Assembly (NCBI RefSeq): GCF_006874425.1
Contig: NZ_VIJZ01000018.1
Location: 1-62,584 of the forward strand
Reading direction: 5' to 3'
Length of the DNA: 62,584 nt
Origin: Paenibacillus ottowii
GTDB lineage: Bacteria; Bacillota; Bacilli; Paenibacillales; Paenibacillaceae
The notes under the pieces are model-generated. The model saw nothing but the letters and a program-made list of their open reading frames with translations, ran no database searches and was not told where the DNA came from. Shown one piece after another: positions 52,081 through 60,779 of this stretch (positions are counted from its first letter, which is position 1; every line of letters begins with the position of its first letter). The position numbers were made by a program, and so were the translations under genes.

Positions 52081-52827
52081 CTAACGCTGCGAATGACGAT
52101 ATTGGTCGTCCTGTTCTTCCTGATTAGAACGATCCCGCTCACGTCCACGTCTGCGCGATAGCTTCCGAATGTTCAGCTTCATACCGTACAATGCATACAG
52201 CACCAATGGTATAAAAATCAGCTTCGACAGCTGATCAGGAAATTTAACGGCCAGAATCACCGCTGCGATTACGACCCATGGAGCAACCCAGATCGCTTTT
52301 TTCGGAAGACCAACCTTTTTGAAATTCGGATATCTCATGGAGCTAACCATCAAATATGAGACTAGCAACATGGCAATCGACATGTATAACAAAGAAATTT
52401 GGTCATGGAATAAGGACAAAGTGGCTAATACGCCACCTGCTGCCGGAATGGGTAAACCCGTAAAATAACCTGGTACACCTGGACGTACGTTAAAGCGAGC
52501 CAATCTCAATGCTCCACACATTGGGAAAATGGCTGTAACCGTCCAAGCCAGAGCCGAATTCGCATCATGAAAAGCAACCAGGTACATAATAACTGCAGGA
52601 GCAACACCAAAAGATATCATATCTGATAAGGAGTCCAGTTCTTTACCGAATTCGCTTTGGGCATTCAAGGCCCGGGCCATCCTTCCATCCAGTCCGTCCA
52701 ACAACATGGCGACAATAACCATAATAGCGGCAAGACTGTATTTTCCGTCTACGGCCAATAAAATGGCGATCATTCCGAGAAACAAGTTACCCAAGGTACA
52801 CATGTTCGGAATTGATTTGGTAATCAT
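52081..52827 (-). CDS. pssA: CDP-diacylglycerol-serine O-phosphatidyltransferase
   Basis: PssA makes phosphatidylserine from CDP-diacylglycerol and serine, the precursor of phosphatidylethanolamine. The CDP-alcohol phosphatidyltransferase signature DGLDGRMARALNAQSEFGKE followed by LDSLSD is complete. Six to eight hydrophobic segments run to about residue 215, and the C-terminus is basic and Arg-rich (KLSRRRGRERDRSNQEEQDD). The protein has 248 aa. GAGGTG lies about 7 nt before the ATG. In B. subtilis pssA is elsewhere, so this placement after disA is a lineage feature. Confidence 0.94.
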   Translation of the reverse strand: MITKSIPNMCTLGNLFLGMIAILLAVDGKYSLAAIMVIVAMLLDGLDGRMARALNAQSEFGKELDSLSDMISFGVAPAVIMYLVAFHDANSALAWTVTAIFPMCGALRLARFNVRPGVPGYFTGLPIPAAGGVLATLSLFHDQISLLYMSIAMLLVSYLMVSSMRYPNFKKVGLPKKAIWVAPWVVIAAVILAVKFPDQLSKLIFIPLVLYALYGMKLNIRKLSRRRGRERDRSNQEEQDDQYRHSQR

Positions 52828-52881
52828 CTCTTCACCTCAATGTATGAATTGTTCCATTATAATCCTTTCACTGTATTACAT

Positions 52882-53958
52882 TTACATTTGTCTGTCAATG
52901 AAAACTTGTTCCTGCAAACGTTTAAGCCCTTCTTTAATCGTACGCGCCCGAACCTCGCCTATACCATCCACTTCATCCAGTTCTTCAATCGTGGCAGTCA
53001 TGACATGTGGAAAACGTCCAAATCGTTCCACCAGATTATGAATAATTACATTTGGCAATCGAGGTATTTTGTTCAGCACCCGATAGCCGCGTGCAGCGAT
53101 ATATTCTTCTGATGTCGCCGCTGAAGAAGGGTAACCTAGTAAACGTACAATATGATTCACATCCAGTAATTCGTCGTCCGTGGAACGTTTGAGGCCCAAT
53201 ATAATTTCACGAATCTTCTCGTCGCTGTCATCTTTAGCATAATCCTTATACAATAACCAAGCCTCTTCCTCGATATTGCTGACAAGCTCCTCCATCTGCA
53301 TGCTAATCAGCCTACCCTCATTTCCGAGCTCGTTAATAAATCGTTTGATCTCCATTTTGATGCGGAGCACCATTTCAATTCGTTGAATAACATTAACGAC
53401 CTCAGGCATGGTAACCAGTTCTTCGAATTCAGATGCTGTTAAATTGGTCGAGGCTTGCCCCAATACCGATCTATATTTTTCTAACGTCTGAATAGCCTGA
53501 TTAGCTTTCGTTAAAATAACTCCGATTTCCTTGAGCGCATACCGTAAAGTCCCCTGATACAATGTAATAATATTACGACGCTGGGAAATAGACACCACCA
53601 GTTTGCCAGTCTGCTTCGCAACTCGTTCCGCCGTCCGGTGCCGAATCCCTGTTTCTATAGACGAAATGGAGGAGTCAGGAATCAATTGCGTATTGGCATA
53701 TAAAATTCGTTTTAAATCCTCGCTCAATATGATTGCGCCGTCCATTTTAGCCAGCTCATACAAATAGTTCGGCGAAAAGTCACAATTAATCGAGAAACCG
53801 CCATCCACGACTTCCATTACTTCCGGGCTATAGCCAACGACCAGAAGAGCACCCGTTTTAGCACGCAAAACGTTTTCTAATCCGTCGCGAAAGGGAGTTC
53901 CCGGTGCCACAAGCCGCAGCAAATCGTTCATTTTATCCAGTTGGCTCGCTTCCTTCAT
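52882..53958 (-). CDS. disA: DNA integrity scanning diadenylate cyclase DisA
   Basis: DisA makes c-di-AMP from ATP and scans DNA for branched structures. The DAC domain has DGA (73-75) and RHR (106-108). The linker is helical, and the C-terminus carries HhH motifs (EELDEVDGIGEVRARTIKEG). The ATG at 53958 (GGGGG 8 nt upstream) gives 358 aa; a TTG at 53964 is too close to the SD. It is 12 bp after radA, and RadA is a known partner of DisA in Bacillus. Confidence 0.97.
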   Translation of the reverse strand: MKEASQLDKMNDLLRLVAPGTPFRDGLENVLRAKTGALLVVGYSPEVMEVVDGGFSINCDFSPNYLYELAKMDGAIILSEDLKRILYANTQLIPDSSISSIETGIRHRTAERVAKQTGKLVVSISQRRNIITLYQGTLRYALKEIGVILTKANQAIQTLEKYRSVLGQASTNLTASEFEELVTMPEVVNVIQRIEMVLRIKMEIKRFINELGNEGRLISMQMEELVSNIEEEAWLLYKDYAKDDSDEKIREIILGLKRSTDDELLDVNHIVRLLGYPSSAATSEEYIAARGYRVLNKIPRLPNVIIHNLVERFGRFPHVMTATIEELDEVDGIGEVRARTIKEGLKRLQEQVFIDRQM

Positions 53959-53970
53959 TCTCAATGCCCC

Positions 53971-55344
53971 CTAATCTAGTGCGGCTGCCAGTGCATCTGC
54001 CACCGTTCCAACTCCTATAATTTGTATCCCTTTCGGATGAGTCCAGCCCTTCAAGCTTTTCTCAGGCATAATCACCCGTTTGAAACCTAATTTTTCCGCT
54101 TCTCGCACTCGCTGTTCTGCTCGGGATACAGCACGCACCTCGCCTGTCAGTCCCACTTCACCAAAAATCACATCATATGGCTTGGTAGGAGCATCCCTAA
54201 AGCTGGAAGCAATACTCACAGCTATAGCTAAATCCACTGCCGGTTCATCCAGCTTTACGCCTCCGGCAACATTAAGATAAGCGTCCTGGTTTTGCAAAAA
54301 CATGCCCATCCGTTTTTCTAGGACGGCAATGATTAATCCCATCCGATGATGGTCAATTCCCGTACCCATTCGGCGTGGAGATGGAAAATGCGTAGCCGCA
54401 ATGAGTGCTTGCAGTTCAACCAACACAGGTCGCGTTCCCTCCATACTGGCAACAACCGTGGAACCAGCCACCCCCAGTGGTCGTTCGGACAGGAAAAGTT
54501 CAGAAGGATTTGCTACCTCACGCAATCCGCTTTCGGCCATTTCAAAAATACCGATCTCATTCGTAGAACCGAAACGATTCTTAACCGCACGCAACAGCCG
54601 ATACGTATGATGCCGCTCTCCTTCAAAATAAAGTACACAATCGACCATATGCTCTAACAAACGCGGACCCGCAATAGCGCCTTCCTTGGTCACATGTCCT
54701 ACCAGAACTGTCGCAATGCCTAATCCCTTCGCGATTCGCATAAATCGTGAAGTACACTCGCGTACCTGAGCTACACTACCAGGCGCACTTGTCACCTCTG
54801 GCAAATATACAGTCTGTATCGAGTCGATGACCAAAAACTCTGGCTTCAAGCTGTCCACTGCTTCTTCAATCGTCTCCAAATTCGTCTCACATAATACGTA
54901 TAAGCTCGGGGACAAGGCACCGAGTCGATCTGCACGCAGCTTCGTTTGGCGAACTGATTCCTCACCAGACACGTACAGCACCTTCAAACCAGTTAATGCC
55001 AGCTCGTTAGAGGTTTGCAACATAAGCGTCGACTTACCGATGCCCGGGTCGCCACCCACCAGAACAAGAGAACCCGGTACTACACCTCCGCCAAGCACAC
55101 GATTCAATTCACCAATTCCCGTCAAAATTCGTGTTTCTTTGCCACTCTCCACTTCAATAATAGGAAGCGGTTTGTCTTTTGTGCTATGAGTAAGAAGGGA
55201 AGATCCCATTCCTTGTGTTTTTACAACGCTTTTCGTTTCTTCGACCATGGAATTCCATGCCTGGCATCCAGGACATTTTCCGTACCATTTGGGCGATTCA
55301 TAGCCACATTCCGTACAGGAAAATTTAGTTTTTACTTTAGCCAT
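53971..55344 (-). CDS. radA: DNA repair protein RadA (Sms)
   Basis: RadA is a RecA-like ATPase/helicase that promotes branch migration in recombination. The zinc finger C10-x2-C13 / C24-x2-C27 is followed by Walker A GGDPGIGKST (97-106), the RadA motif KNRFG (in AVKNRFGSTNEIG) and a C-terminal Lon-protease-like domain. The protein has 457 aa. The SD is weak (AGGGA, about 7 nt). A terminator lies between clpC and this gene, and no strong promoter was seen, so read-through from clpC may matter. Confidence 0.97.
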   Translation of the reverse strand: MAKVKTKFSCTECGYESPKWYGKCPGCQAWNSMVEETKSVVKTQGMGSSLLTHSTKDKPLPIIEVESGKETRILTGIGELNRVLGGGVVPGSLVLVGGDPGIGKSTLMLQTSNELALTGLKVLYVSGEESVRQTKLRADRLGALSPSLYVLCETNLETIEEAVDSLKPEFLVIDSIQTVYLPEVTSAPGSVAQVRECTSRFMRIAKGLGIATVLVGHVTKEGAIAGPRLLEHMVDCVLYFEGERHHTYRLLRAVKNRFGSTNEIGIFEMAESGLREVANPSELFLSERPLGVAGSTVVASMEGTRPVLVELQALIAATHFPSPRRMGTGIDHHRMGLIIAVLEKRMGMFLQNQDAYLNVAGGVKLDEPAVDLAIAVSIASSFRDAPTKPYDVIFGEVGLTGEVRAVSRAEQRVREAEKLGFKRVIMPEKSLKGWTHPKGIQIIGVGTVADALAAALD

Positions 55345-55510
55345 ACTTTGTTCCCTGGCTCCTTATTGACGACGATGATGTCAAATTTATCTTCTCACAG
55401 CATCTGAAAGAGCTGTAACAATAAAAGTTTACCATTGAAGCTTGGCGGACGTAAAGCAATATCACAAACTTTCCCAAAGCTTTTAGCCTGCCCTTTCAAG
55501 GTGTTCATTA

Positions 55511-55563
55511 CACAAAAAAGGTGCCTTCGCAGTAGCTTTCCAGCCTGCGAGACACCTTTTTTA
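55511..55563 (-). terminator. clpC operon terminator
   Basis: On the minus strand AAAAAAGGTGTCTCGCAG pairs with CTGCGAAGGCACCTTTTTT (two mismatches) around a 13-nt loop. It begins 23 bp after clpC and separates the ctsR operon from radA-disA. Confidence 0.9.
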
Positions 55564-55585
55564 ATGTTTTATTTACTAAACTGCT

Positions 55586-58030
55586 TTAGGACTTTGTGGA
55601 TACATTGTCCTTTTTCGTTACGGTCAATGCACCGTTCTCTTCATCAATGAAAAGAGAGTCGCCTTTAGCAATGTTTCCAGTCAACAGTTCCTCAGACAGG
55701 CGATCTTCAATATGCTTCTGGATTGCACGACGCAATGGACGCGCACCATACGCAGGATCGAAGCCTTCCTTGGCAAGGAATTTCTTAGCCTTGTCTGTCA
55801 ACTCGAAGTCCACCTCATATTCATTCAGACGCTTACGCAGCTCCTCAGACATGAGTGAAACAATTTCAGCAATATGTTTTTCTTCGAGAGAATGGAAAAC
55901 GATAATTTCGTCTATCCGGTTCAAGAATTCAGGACGGAAGCTTTTCTTCAGCTCATCCATCACTTTGCCCTTCATGTTATCGTATTCCGCTCCCGCATCT
56001 ACAACGGCTGTGAAGCCGAGCGTAGAGTTGCGTTTGATCGCCTGAGCCCCCACATTGGAAGTCAGAATAATCAAGGTGTTACGGAAATCAACAACACGGC
56101 CTTTGGAATCCGTCAGACGTCCATCTTCCAGCACTTGCAGCAGAATATTAAATACTTCTGGGTGTGCTTTTTCGATTTCATCCAGCAACACAACAGAGTA
56201 TGGCTTACGACGAACCTTCTCAGTCAGTTGGCCACCCTCTTCATATCCGACATATCCTGGAGGCGCACCTACCAGACGGGATGTGGAGTGCTTCTCCATA
56301 TATTCGGACATATCAATACGGATAACCGCATTTTCATCTCCGAACATGGATTCAGCCAATGCCCGTGCCAATTCAGTTTTACCAACCCCAGTTGGGCCAA
56401 GGAAAATAAAGGAGCCGATTGGACGCTTCGGATCTTTCAGACCAGCACGTGCCCGGCGAATTGCCCGGCTTACTGCCTTAACAGCTTCTTCCTGCCCAAT
56501 CACACGTTCATGCAACAGTTGCTCCATATTCAGCAAACGATGTGTTTCTTCCTCTTTCAACTTGCTGACTGGGACACCAGTCCAGATGGCAACAACCTGA
56601 GCGATATCCTCTGGTGTAACTTCGGAATCTGTACGCCCCTGTTGTTCTTTCCATTGGTTTTTCGTGACATCCAGCTCTTCACGAATTTTTTGCTCTGTAT
56701 CGCGCAGTGCAGCCGCTTTTTCAAACTCTTGACTTTGTACCGCTGAATCTTTTTCCTTGCGGATATCTTCCAGACGGTTTTCCAGTTGTTTCAGGTTTGG
56801 CGGTACTGTATAGGAGTTCAACCTTACTTTGGAGCCTGCTTCATCAATAAGGTCGATAGCCTTATCCGGTAGGAAGCGATCCGTAATATAACGATCCGAC
56901 AATCTTACTGCAGCTTCAATAGCCTCATCAGTGATTTTCACACGGTGATGCGCTTCATAACGGTCGCGCAGACCATACAGGATTTGAATCGCTTCTTCCG
57001 GAGAAGGTTGATCCACTGTAATAGGTTGAAAACGACGTTCTAGAGCAGCATCTTTCTCAATATATTTGCGATATTCATCCAGCGTGGTGGCACCGATACA
57101 TTGCAGCTCGCCACGTGCCAGAGCAGGTTTCAGGATGTTGGATGCGTCAATTGCGCCTTCCGCTCCACCTGCACCAATCAGCGTATGCAGCTCGTCAATG
57201 AACAATACGATATTTCCGGCTTGACGAATCTCGTCCATAATCTTCTTCAAACGATCCTCAAATTCACCACGATACTTCGTGCCTGCTACCACAGAACCCA
57301 TATCGAGTGTCATTACACGTTTGTCGCGCAACGTTTCGGGAATCTCATTTGCTATGATTTTTTGTGCCAATCCTTCGGCAATCGCCGTTTTACCTACCCC
57401 AGGTTCACCGATCAAGACAGGGTTGTTTTTTGTACGACGGCTAAGCACTTGAATAACGCGCTCAATTTCCTTACTACGCCCAATAACTGGGTCCAGGTTA
57501 TTTTCCTTCGCAGAAGCCGTTAGATCGCGTGCCAGACTGTCCAGAGTTGGCGTGCTGACATTAGCTGGAGCACCGTGATGACTGGAAACTGCCTCGCTGC
57601 TGCCGAGCAATTGAAGCACTTGCTGACGCGCTTTGTTTAGACTGATACCCAGGTTGTTCAGCACACGTGCGGCCACGCCTTCACCTTCACGAATAAGGCC
57701 TAGCAAAATATGCTCGGTACCTACATAGGTATGGCCCAATTTACGTGCTTCATCCATAGACAGCTCAATGACTTTCTTGGCACGTGGAGTATAGGCAATG
57801 TTCGTCGGTTGCTCTTGACCGCGTCCAATCAGTGTTTCCACTTCATCCTGGATTTTTTCCAGTCCCAGCCCTAAACCGATTAAGGCTTTAGCTGCTATTC
57901 CTTCACCTTCTCGAATGAGTCCTAGCAAAATGTGCTCTGTGCCAATGTTGTTGTGTCCCAATCGAACAGCTTCTTCTTGGGCCAAAGCAAGCACTTTCTG
58001 TGCACGTTCCGTAAATCTTCCAAACATCAT
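55586..58030 (-). CDS. clpC: Clp protease ATPase subunit ClpC
   Basis: ClpC is the AAA+ unfoldase that works with ClpP and adaptors such as MecA and McsB. The protein has 814 aa. Two Clp-N repeats fill about 1-145, Walker A1 GEPGVGKT is at 208-215, a UVR/middle domain is near 420-460, and Walker A2 LGPTGVGKTE is near 545. The C-terminal segment is DNVSTKS. GGAGGTG lies about 8-10 nt before the ATG. Last gene of the ctsR operon. Confidence 0.98.
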   Translation of the reverse strand: MMFGRFTERAQKVLALAQEEAVRLGHNNIGTEHILLGLIREGEGIAAKALIGLGLGLEKIQDEVETLIGRGQEQPTNIAYTPRAKKVIELSMDEARKLGHTYVGTEHILLGLIREGEGVAARVLNNLGISLNKARQQVLQLLGSSEAVSSHHGAPANVSTPTLDSLARDLTASAKENNLDPVIGRSKEIERVIQVLSRRTKNNPVLIGEPGVGKTAIAEGLAQKIIANEIPETLRDKRVMTLDMGSVVAGTKYRGEFEDRLKKIMDEIRQAGNIVLFIDELHTLIGAGGAEGAIDASNILKPALARGELQCIGATTLDEYRKYIEKDAALERRFQPITVDQPSPEEAIQILYGLRDRYEAHHRVKITDEAIEAAVRLSDRYITDRFLPDKAIDLIDEAGSKVRLNSYTVPPNLKQLENRLEDIRKEKDSAVQSQEFEKAAALRDTEQKIREELDVTKNQWKEQQGRTDSEVTPEDIAQVVAIWTGVPVSKLKEEETHRLLNMEQLLHERVIGQEEAVKAVSRAIRRARAGLKDPKRPIGSFIFLGPTGVGKTELARALAESMFGDENAVIRIDMSEYMEKHSTSRLVGAPPGYVGYEEGGQLTEKVRRKPYSVVLLDEIEKAHPEVFNILLQVLEDGRLTDSKGRVVDFRNTLIILTSNVGAQAIKRNSTLGFTAVVDAGAEYDNMKGKVMDELKKSFRPEFLNRIDEIIVFHSLEEKHIAEIVSLMSEELRKRLNEYEVDFELTDKAKKFLAKEGFDPAYGARPLRRAIQKHIEDRLSEELLTGNIAKGDSLFIDEENGALTVTKKDNVSTKS

Positions 58031-58074
58031 ATATCCTGCACCTCCACAATGTGTATTTCAGATCATTCTATATA

Positions 58075-59139
58075 TTAAAGGGTTGTGCCTAATTTTTGCC
58101 GGATCAGCTTCGCCCGGTACATATCGCGCTCACCGGTGTTCATTTTATCCCCAAAGCTTTTTTGCAAAAAGCCGGGTTGCGTCATCACATTAAGCTCATT
58201 CATCGCTGCAATGGAAGGACGCTCCAAAATTCCTAAATCCACACCGAGACGTACATCGGACAGCCGCTGTGCAGCCTCCTTGGAATCCAAAACTGCTGCA
58301 TATGATAAAATACCGAATGAACGCATCACCCGATCTGTAATCCGCAGCATAGATTCATTCATTAATCGTTCTCTGGCAGATCGTTCGTGCTCTATAATTT
58401 GCAGCACTACGCCATGTAGATTCTCGATAATTTCCGCTTCGGTTTGTCCCAGTGTGATCTGATTAGATACCTGAAATAAATTCCCGACCGCTTCGCTACC
58501 TTCACCATAAATGCCGCGAACCGTAAGACCTACCTGTGAAACAGCGGACAGTATACGATTGATTTGATGAGTCATGACCAATGCGGGCAAATGCATCATC
58601 ACCGAAGCTCTCATACCTGTGCCGACATTCGTCGGACAACTGGTCAGAAAACCTCTCCGATCATCAAATGCATAATCAACATGTGCTTCAAATGCATCAT
58701 CAATGACCATAGCGCGTTCCCAGGCTTCTCTTACCTGACATCCCGGATATAGACACTGAATACGCAGATGATCTTCTTCATTTATCATAACACTAACTGA
58801 TTCATCATCACTTATCAACACAGCACCGTTGCGAGATTCGTTCGCCAAATTAGGACTAATCAAGTGCTTCTCAACCAGTACCTGCTTGTCGATCTCATCC
58901 AACTCGGATATTTTCAAGGTATGAAAAGTACCAAAACGACGCAAATCATCATACTGAAGGATATCCGTTAAGCGTTGAAGCACTTGTTCCGACTGCTGAT
59001 TGGTAGCAAGCATGGGAAAAGGCAGATGCTGCAAGTTACGCGCAATTCTTACCCGGCTGCTAATGACAATCTCCGAATCCGCAGCATCACCACGCATCCA
59101 ATCACTTAGCGGCTTTTCCGTAAATCGGATATTGGGCAT
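58075..59139 (-). CDS. mcsB: protein arginine kinase McsB
   Basis: McsB phosphorylates arginines, marking proteins for ClpCP, and is an adaptor. The guanido-kinase fold shows SSRVRIARNLQHLPFP, the catalytic Cys in SCPTNVGTGMRASVMMHLP, and GIYGEGSEAVGN. The ATG at 59139 (GGAGGG 8 nt upstream) gives 354 aa; an in-frame GTG at 59163 lies before the SD and was rejected. It is 29 bp after mcsA. Confidence 0.97.
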   Translation of the reverse strand: MPNIRFTEKPLSDWMRGDAADSEIVISSRVRIARNLQHLPFPMLATNQQSEQVLQRLTDILQYDDLRRFGTFHTLKISELDEIDKQVLVEKHLISPNLANESRNGAVLISDDESVSVMINEEDHLRIQCLYPGCQVREAWERAMVIDDAFEAHVDYAFDDRRGFLTSCPTNVGTGMRASVMMHLPALVMTHQINRILSAVSQVGLTVRGIYGEGSEAVGNLFQVSNQITLGQTEAEIIENLHGVVLQIIEHERSARERLMNESMLRITDRVMRSFGILSYAAVLDSKEAAQRLSDVRLGVDLGILERPSIAAMNELNVMTQPGFLQKSFGDKMNTGERDMYRAKLIRQKLGTTL

Positions 59140-59168
59140 CACGCATTCCCTCCTACTCTTCACAAACT

Positions 59169-59693
59169 TTACTCTTCAGTCATTTCTTTTTCAAGCTTTC
59201 TGATTTGATCCCTAAGCTCGGCAGCTGATTCGAATTCTTCCTGTACAATGTGTTGTTGCATCTCTTTCTTCAATTCATCAATTTGTCGTTTAACCTTTAG
59301 TCGGCCTCCAGTACGGACTGGAACTTTACCCACATGACTCGTACTGCCATGCACACGCTTGAACAGGGGGTCCAAACGACTATCAAAATATTGATAGCAT
59401 GATGGACATCCAAAACGTCCTAGCTTACTAAACTGCGTGTAAGTCATACCGCAATCCTTGCATTGCAGATTTTGTGGAACACTGTGACCTGAGGATTGAC
59501 TTTTTGTACTGGAGTCAAAATCCAACATCCCCGACAACAAGCTATGAATCGAAAAGCCATTAGGTGTTCCAGGGATCATCTCCCCTTTTTCCTTGGCACA
59601 TGTCTCACAAATATGAAACTCTGTCTTTTCGCCATTCACAATTTTGGTGAAATGCAAAGTTGCCGGCCGCATATTACATTCTTGGCACAGCAT
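59169..59693 (-). CDS. mcsA: McsB activator protein McsA
   Basis: McsA binds and activates McsB. Four CxxC pairs appear: CQEC, CETC, CKDC and CPSC, which form two zinc-binding sites. The C-terminal UVR domain (QIDELKKEMQQHIVQEEFES) lies at about 135-170. The protein has 174 aa. GGAGG is about 8 nt before the ATG. Between ctsR and mcsB as in B. subtilis. Confidence 0.96.
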   Translation of the reverse strand: MLCQECNMRPATLHFTKIVNGEKTEFHICETCAKEKGEMIPGTPNGFSIHSLLSGMLDFDSSTKSQSSGHSVPQNLQCKDCGMTYTQFSKLGRFGCPSCYQYFDSRLDPLFKRVHGSTSHVGKVPVRTGGRLKVKRQIDELKKEMQQHIVQEEFESAAELRDQIRKLEKEMTEE

Positions 59694-59778
59694 AAAAGCA
59701 CCTCCTTCAACGTCTGGATTTTTTACAAATCCCTACATCTGAATTGCAAATCTCTATTCACTGGTTAACGGATACTAG

Positions 59779-60243
59779 CTATTTGACTGCCAGCAACGAG
59801 ATCAGCATAGCCTTAAGCAATCTTGCTCGCAGTTGGTCACGATAGGGGAGTTTCAGCAATAATGTATCCCTTGATAAAGCAGCCTTTATGAGACCAGCTT
59901 CCCTTTTGCTTAAAAAATGTGCTTCCTCTAACTGATAAATCAGTCCTTCTGCTGCCGACTGGCTAATTTCCTCCCCGATGCTCTGATGAAGGTGTGTATG
60001 GATCGCATGCTGTGCAGGTAATTGAATTCGCTGAATTCGAATATAGCCTCCACCACCGCGTTTACTTTCCACCACATAACCTTTTTCCAACGTAAACCGG
60101 GTACTAATTACATAATTAATTTGCGACGGCACGCAGGAAAAGCGATCAGCCAGATCATTGCGCTGAATCTCCACTAAACCTTGGGGACTTTCCAGCAGCA
60201 TGCTCTTCAAATATTGTTCAATAATGTCGGAAACATTGCGCAT
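59779..60243 (-). CDS. ctsR: heat-shock class III repressor CtsR
   Basis: CtsR represses clp genes by binding a tandem heptad operator and is released on heat shock with McsB action. The HTH is followed by the Gly-rich wing KRGGGGYIRIQR, which acts as the thermosensor and DNA contact. The ATG at 60243 (GGAGG 8 nt upstream) gives 154 aa, starting RNVSDIIEQYLKSMLLESPQ. First gene of the operon, behind its own operator about 330 nt upstream. Confidence 0.97.
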   Translation of the reverse strand: MRNVSDIIEQYLKSMLLESPQGLVEIQRNDLADRFSCVPSQINYVISTRFTLEKGYVVESKRGGGGYIRIQRIQLPAQHAIHTHLHQSIGEEISQSAAEGLIYQLEEAHFLSKREAGLIKAALSRDTLLLKLPYRDQLRARLLKAMLISLLAVK

Positions 60244-60344
60244 TTCATCATCCTCCACTAACGGAAACGCAAGTATTCAAGTACATTTCACGCTCCACAG
60301 AGTCCGCCGTATATTGAACTTAACCAAACGGTAAAGTCACGAAT

Positions 60345-60452
60345 CTAAGCTGTGCTCAGGTAATCACCTGTTCTACAACCATTAGAATTGTACCGTCTCG
60401 TCTCTAGTGTGACCTTTATTTGCGATAAAACATACACTTCTCTTTTGTCCAT
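60345..60452 (-). CDS. possible 35-codon leader ORF before ctsR
   Basis: The ctsR leader contains an ATG at 60452 with AGGAG 9 nt upstream and 35 codons before TAG at 60347-60345. The peptide begins MDKREVYVLSQIKV and shows no known motif. It lies wholly between the promoter/operator and ctsR, ending about 100 nt before the ctsR start. It may be a regulatory leader ORF or chance; nothing else supports translation. Confidence 0.3.
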   Translation of the reverse strand: MDKREVYVLSQIKVTLETRRYNSNGCRTGDYLSTA

Positions 60453-60569
60453 AAGAAGCATCTCCTAACTATATGCAAATCATGTCGGGCTTTTCATACT
60501 TCTTTGCTGTCAAATTGTTTTAAACGGCCAACATAATACATTTCTAGATTCACACTAGTTCTAATTGAC

Positions 60570-60586
60570 TTTGACTTTCTTTGACT
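60570..60586 (-). promoter_or_regulatory. CtsR operator
   Basis: The minus strand reads AGTCAAA-GAA-AGTCAAA, two exact CtsR heptads with a 3-nt spacer, and GTCAATT follows as a partial third. It lies just downstream of the -10 element, so bound CtsR would block the start of transcription and autoregulate the operon. Confidence 0.9.
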
Positions 60587-60594
60587 ATATTCGT

Positions 60595-60622
60595 ATTATA
60601 GCACAAATTTCTTTTTTGCCAA
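60595..60622 (-). promoter_or_regulatory. ctsR operon promoter (SigA type)
   Basis: On the minus strand, TTGGCA (60622-60617) is 16 bp from TATAAT (60600-60595), directly before the CtsR operator. It implies a leader of about 345 nt, long for such an operon. The 536-bp stretch 60244-60779 contains this promoter, the operator, the possible leader ORF and the terminator of the next gene. Confidence 0.8.
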
Positions 60623-60671
60623 GGGGTCAATACCATTTTTCGCAATCTAATTATGTTTTATACCAAATAAC

Positions 60672-60700
60672 AAAAAAACTCTCCCCATTACGGAAAGAGC
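60672..60700 (-). terminator. terminator after the GNAT gene
   Basis: On the minus strand CTCTTTCC pairs with GGGGAGAG around GTAAT, followed by T7. It lies about 80 bp after the stop codon at 60780 and 50 bp before the ctsR promoter. Confidence 0.85.
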
Positions 60701-60779
60701 TTTGCATAGCTATGATCAACCACATACGATTTGTCTAAAAAGGAAGAGGAGATTTAGAAGAACTAATTTAGACCTCTTA

